A stretch of 6,857 nucleotides of DNA from Ectothiorhodospiraceae bacterium. Its GTDB lineage: Bacteria > Pseudomonadota > Gammaproteobacteria > HK1. Below, one piece after another: positions 5,568 to 6,857 of this stretch (the first letter of the stretch is position 1; every line of letters begins with the position of its first letter). The notes below the pieces were generated by a model. It was not told the DNA's origin, ran no database searches, and was given only the letters and a program-made list of their open reading frames with translations. The DNA is taken from contig JACKNM010000032.1 of the NCBI GenBank assembly GCA_024234875.1, positions 1-6,857 of the forward strand, read 5' to 3'. The position numbers and the translations under genes are program-made.

Positions 5568-5612
5568 TGGTCGGGGTGAGAGGATTTGAACCTCCGACCC
5601 CTGCCTCCCGAA
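5568..5612 (-). other. Attachment site: 3' half of a tRNA-Pro(CGG) gene
   Basis: Read on the minus strand, these 45 bases match tRNA positions 32-76 with no gaps: loop TTCGGGA (anticodon CGG), anticodon 3' stem GGCAG, variable GGGTC, T arm GGAGG-TTCAAAT-CCTCT, acceptor strand CACCCCG, discriminator A and CCA. The GGGGTCGGAGGTTC...CCTCT pattern is that of bacterial proline tRNAs. The 5' half is absent: just upstream of the loop the sequence turns into an AT-rich tract instead of the expected CTGCC stem. A tRNA 3' half starting at the anticodon loop is the typical att core of elements integrated by tyrosine recombinases. Element-like DNA lies on both sides (recombinase remnant on one, repeats on the other), as in an attP. 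It cannot make a tRNA. Confidence 0.85.
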
Positions 5613-5760
5613 TGCGAAAAAATTGTTAGTAAAGACAATTAGTTATAGAGAGTTATTTAGAAATAACAATAACTTGAGATACCGCCCTGTACTGCCCTGT
5701 TCGGGCGTTTCTCGACCTGAGTGTCCCAAAATTGTCCCAAGCTCCGGGACGGGGATCACA
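5613..5760. repeat. AT-rich tract with helically phased short repeats (possible integrase arm sites)
   Basis: This is the only clearly AT-rich stretch in the window. It starts exactly where the tRNA half ends. Direct repeats occur in pairs about one helical turn apart: GTTAT at 5642 and 5652 (10 bases), GCCCTGT at 5684 and 5694 (10 bases), TGTCCCAA at 5722 and 5733 (11 bases). Inverted repeats are AATTGT/ACAATT (5621-5640) and GTTATTT/AAATAAC (5652-5667). Tyrosine recombinases and their helper proteins bind repeated arm sites beside an att core, which makes this a plausible attP arm. No gene is seen here or in 5761-5903. Confidence 0.55.
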
Positions 5761-5903
5761 GTGTCGAACGGACCTGGTGATGGGCGCCCCGCCGGTCGAG
5801 GAGAGCGTCGACGAGGCCAATGGGGGGCTGTGAGCGTCAGCGATGTTCCGCTAGGCTCATCGCGCCGAGAGCGGACCAGGCGTCCAGGGGCAAGGGGAGG
5901 CGC

Positions 5904-6497
5904 ATGAACAGAAGATTTGTCGGAGCGTTCGTCAGTGGGCTGATGCTGACCGCGTTGAGCACGGTGGCGGTTGCGCACGAGGGAGCGGGCATCGGCGGCG
6001 GGTTGCTGAGCGGCCTTGCTCATCCACTGCTCGGACCGGATCACGTCGCGGCCATGGTCGCGGTCGGGCTCTGGGGGGCGTTCCTGGGTGCACCGGCGCT
6101 CTGGATCCTGCCCGTGGTGTTTCCACTGGTGATGGCAGTGGGGGGCGCCCTCGGCGTTGCGGGCGTGCCACTGCCCGCAGTCGAGACCGGGATCGCGTTG
6201 TCGGCCCTCGTACTCGGACTGATGGTCGCCATGGCGGCGCGGCCGCCACTGTGGGTGTCCGGGCTGCTGGTCGGGCTGTTTGCCATCTTCCACGGACACG
6301 CGCACGGCACGGAGCTGCCGCAGGCCGCGAACGCCATCGCCTATGGCATCGGCTTCGTGGTAGCGACCGGGCTGTTGCACCTCGCGGGCATCGCGCTGGG
6401 GCTGCTCGGCCGTTGGCCGGCCGGGCGCGTCGCGGTCCGCGCCGGCGGCGGGGTCATCGCGCTCGCCGGCGGTCTCTTCCTCACCGGAGTCGTGTGA
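5904..6497 (+). CDS. hupE: HupE/UreJ family nickel/cobalt transporter
   Basis: This 197-residue protein appears complete. Residues 1-24 are a signal peptide ending A-V-A, and the mature protein would begin H-E-G. H-P-L-L-G-P-D-H at 40-47 is the signature histidine motif of HupE/UreJ proteins, and F-H-G-H-A-H-G-T-E near 129-137 is the second conserved histidine cluster. Both are thought to bind the metal on its path. Several Gly/Ala/Leu-rich membrane helices fill the rest. HupE/UreJ proteins bring nickel (sometimes cobalt) into the cell for hydrogenase or urease, but neither enzyme is encoded here, so the client is unknown. ATG 5904 follows a strong GGGGAGG. The stop overlaps the GTG start of the next gene by four bases (GTGA), suggesting translational coupling of the two transporters. 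Confidence 0.9.
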   Translation: MNRRFVGAFVSGLMLTALSTVAVAHEGAGIGGGLLSGLAHPLLGPDHVAAMVAVGLWGAFLGAPALWILPVVFPLVMAVGGALGVAGVPLPAVETGIALSALVLGLMVAMAARPPLWVSGLLVGLFAIFHGHAHGTELPQAANAIAYGIGFVVATGLLHLAGIALGLLGRWPAGRVAVRAGGGVIALAGGLFLTGVV

Positions 6498-6857
6498 CCG
6501 GGCAGCGGCTTGCGGTCGGTACCGCGCTCGCGCTTGCGGGACCGACCGCCGCCGCGCACGGAGCCTTCGGCGACGCGGGCGCCTTCTACTCCGGCCTCGT
6601 GCATCCGTTCATGGTGCCGGCCCACCTCCTGACGCTGCTGGCGTTCGGGCTGCTGGTGGGGCAGCAGGCGGCGCTCGGTGCTCGGCGCCCGTTGTTCGTC
6701 GAGGTGACATTCGCGGGTCATTGCGCGGGCATCGGCGTCGGCATCGCGCTGGGTCTGAGCGGCGTTCTCTCGGTCGAGCTGCCGGCCGCGACGTTGATGC
6801 TGGTGGCGGTGGTGGCCGGCGTGGCGGTCGCCGGCGCACGCGCGCTCCCTGCTCCGG
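6494..6857 (+). CDS. Second HupE/UreJ-like membrane protein, N-terminal part (partial at right edge)
   Basis: The start is GTG 6494, inside GTGA shared with the hupE stop. 121 codons are present. Residues 1-21 form a signal peptide ending T-A-A-A, and the mature protein begins H-G. H-P-F-M-V-P-A-H at 37-44 corresponds to the HupE H-P-x-x-G-x-D-H motif but lacks its Asp. L-A-F-G-L-L-V-G-Q-Q then follows, typical of the second HupE/UreJ-like type that often accompanies HupE. The gene is cut after A-R-A-L-P-A-P. The left window edge continues in the same frame with V-I-W-G-M-S and ends in the family's expected C-terminus, giving about 204 residues if the ends are joined. Metal preference is unknown, and the altered motif may mean a partner or modulator role. 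The overlap implies co-expression with hupE. Confidence 0.78.
   Translation, partial: MTGQRLAVGTALALAGPTAAAHGAFGDAGAFYSGLVHPFMVPAHLLTLLAFGLLVGQQAALGARRPLFVEVTFAGHCAGIGVGIALGLSGVLSVELPAATLMLVAVVAGVAVAGARALPAP

Noticed and set aside
5643..6380. Minus-strand open frame of 245 codons over the att arm and hupE
   Set aside because: Low-complexity Arg/His/Gln composition, antisense to hupE, and no recognisable domain.
1..6857. CRISPR array, rRNA genes, insertion-sequence transposase or replication origin
   Set aside because: No regularly spaced repeats, no rRNA-like stretches, no transposase motifs, and no iterons with a rep gene were found.

Overview
The window is strongly GC-rich proteobacterial DNA. 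The Tim44-like protein with an R-F-G-G-A-R-S motif just after its signal peptide, together with the HupE, TerB-like and antitoxin families, points to a beta- or gammaproteobacterium. I cannot name a genus. It reads as an accessory region in decay: a few intact genes sit among broken toxin-antitoxin (TA) genes, a broken tyrosine recombinase and an attachment site.

Layout. 3-251 (+) is the C-terminal part of a HupE/UreJ-like membrane protein. 102-632 (-) is an AbrB-type antitoxin without its toxin. 732-1079 (+) is a frameshifted Phd-type antitoxin followed by a truncated PIN toxin. 1134-1587 (-) is an AbrB-VapC pair damaged by an internal deletion and a one-base frameshift. 1899-2840 (-) is an intact Tim44-like membrane protein, and 3248-3670 (-) is a TerB-like protein. 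3926-4822 (+) is an intact two-domain VOC (glyoxalase-like) protein, whose stop codon overlaps the stop of another VapC stub (4819-4929, -). About 4985-5509 (+) is a decayed phage-type tyrosine recombinase. 5568-5612 (-) is exactly the 3' half of a tRNA-Pro(CGG) gene, from the anticodon loop to CCA, and it borders an AT-rich tract with short repeats spaced 10-11 bases apart. 5904-6497 (+) is an intact hupE, overlapped by four bases by a second HupE/UreJ-like gene that runs off the right edge.

The most striking observation is that the two ends fit together. The left edge holds the C-terminal part and the right edge the N-terminal part of the same kind of protein. Joining the last base to the first keeps the reading frame and gives one HupE/UreJ-like protein of about 204 residues. 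With the half-tRNA that lacks its 5' half on either side, the simplest reading is a complete circular molecule of about 6.86 kb: an excised, tRNA-Pro-targeting integrative element whose attP is at 5568-5612. A tandem array is the main alternative. No replication gene was seen, and the resident recombinase looks dead, so such an element would need an integrase supplied in trans.

How the genes may work together. The two HupE/UreJ-like proteins form a translationally coupled pair, probably for nickel (or cobalt) uptake. Neither hydrogenase nor urease genes are in the window. The Tim44-like, TerB-like and VOC genes are separated by long spacers and show no obvious shared pathway. The TA genes are mostly remnants, as expected for a small element that once relied on addiction modules.
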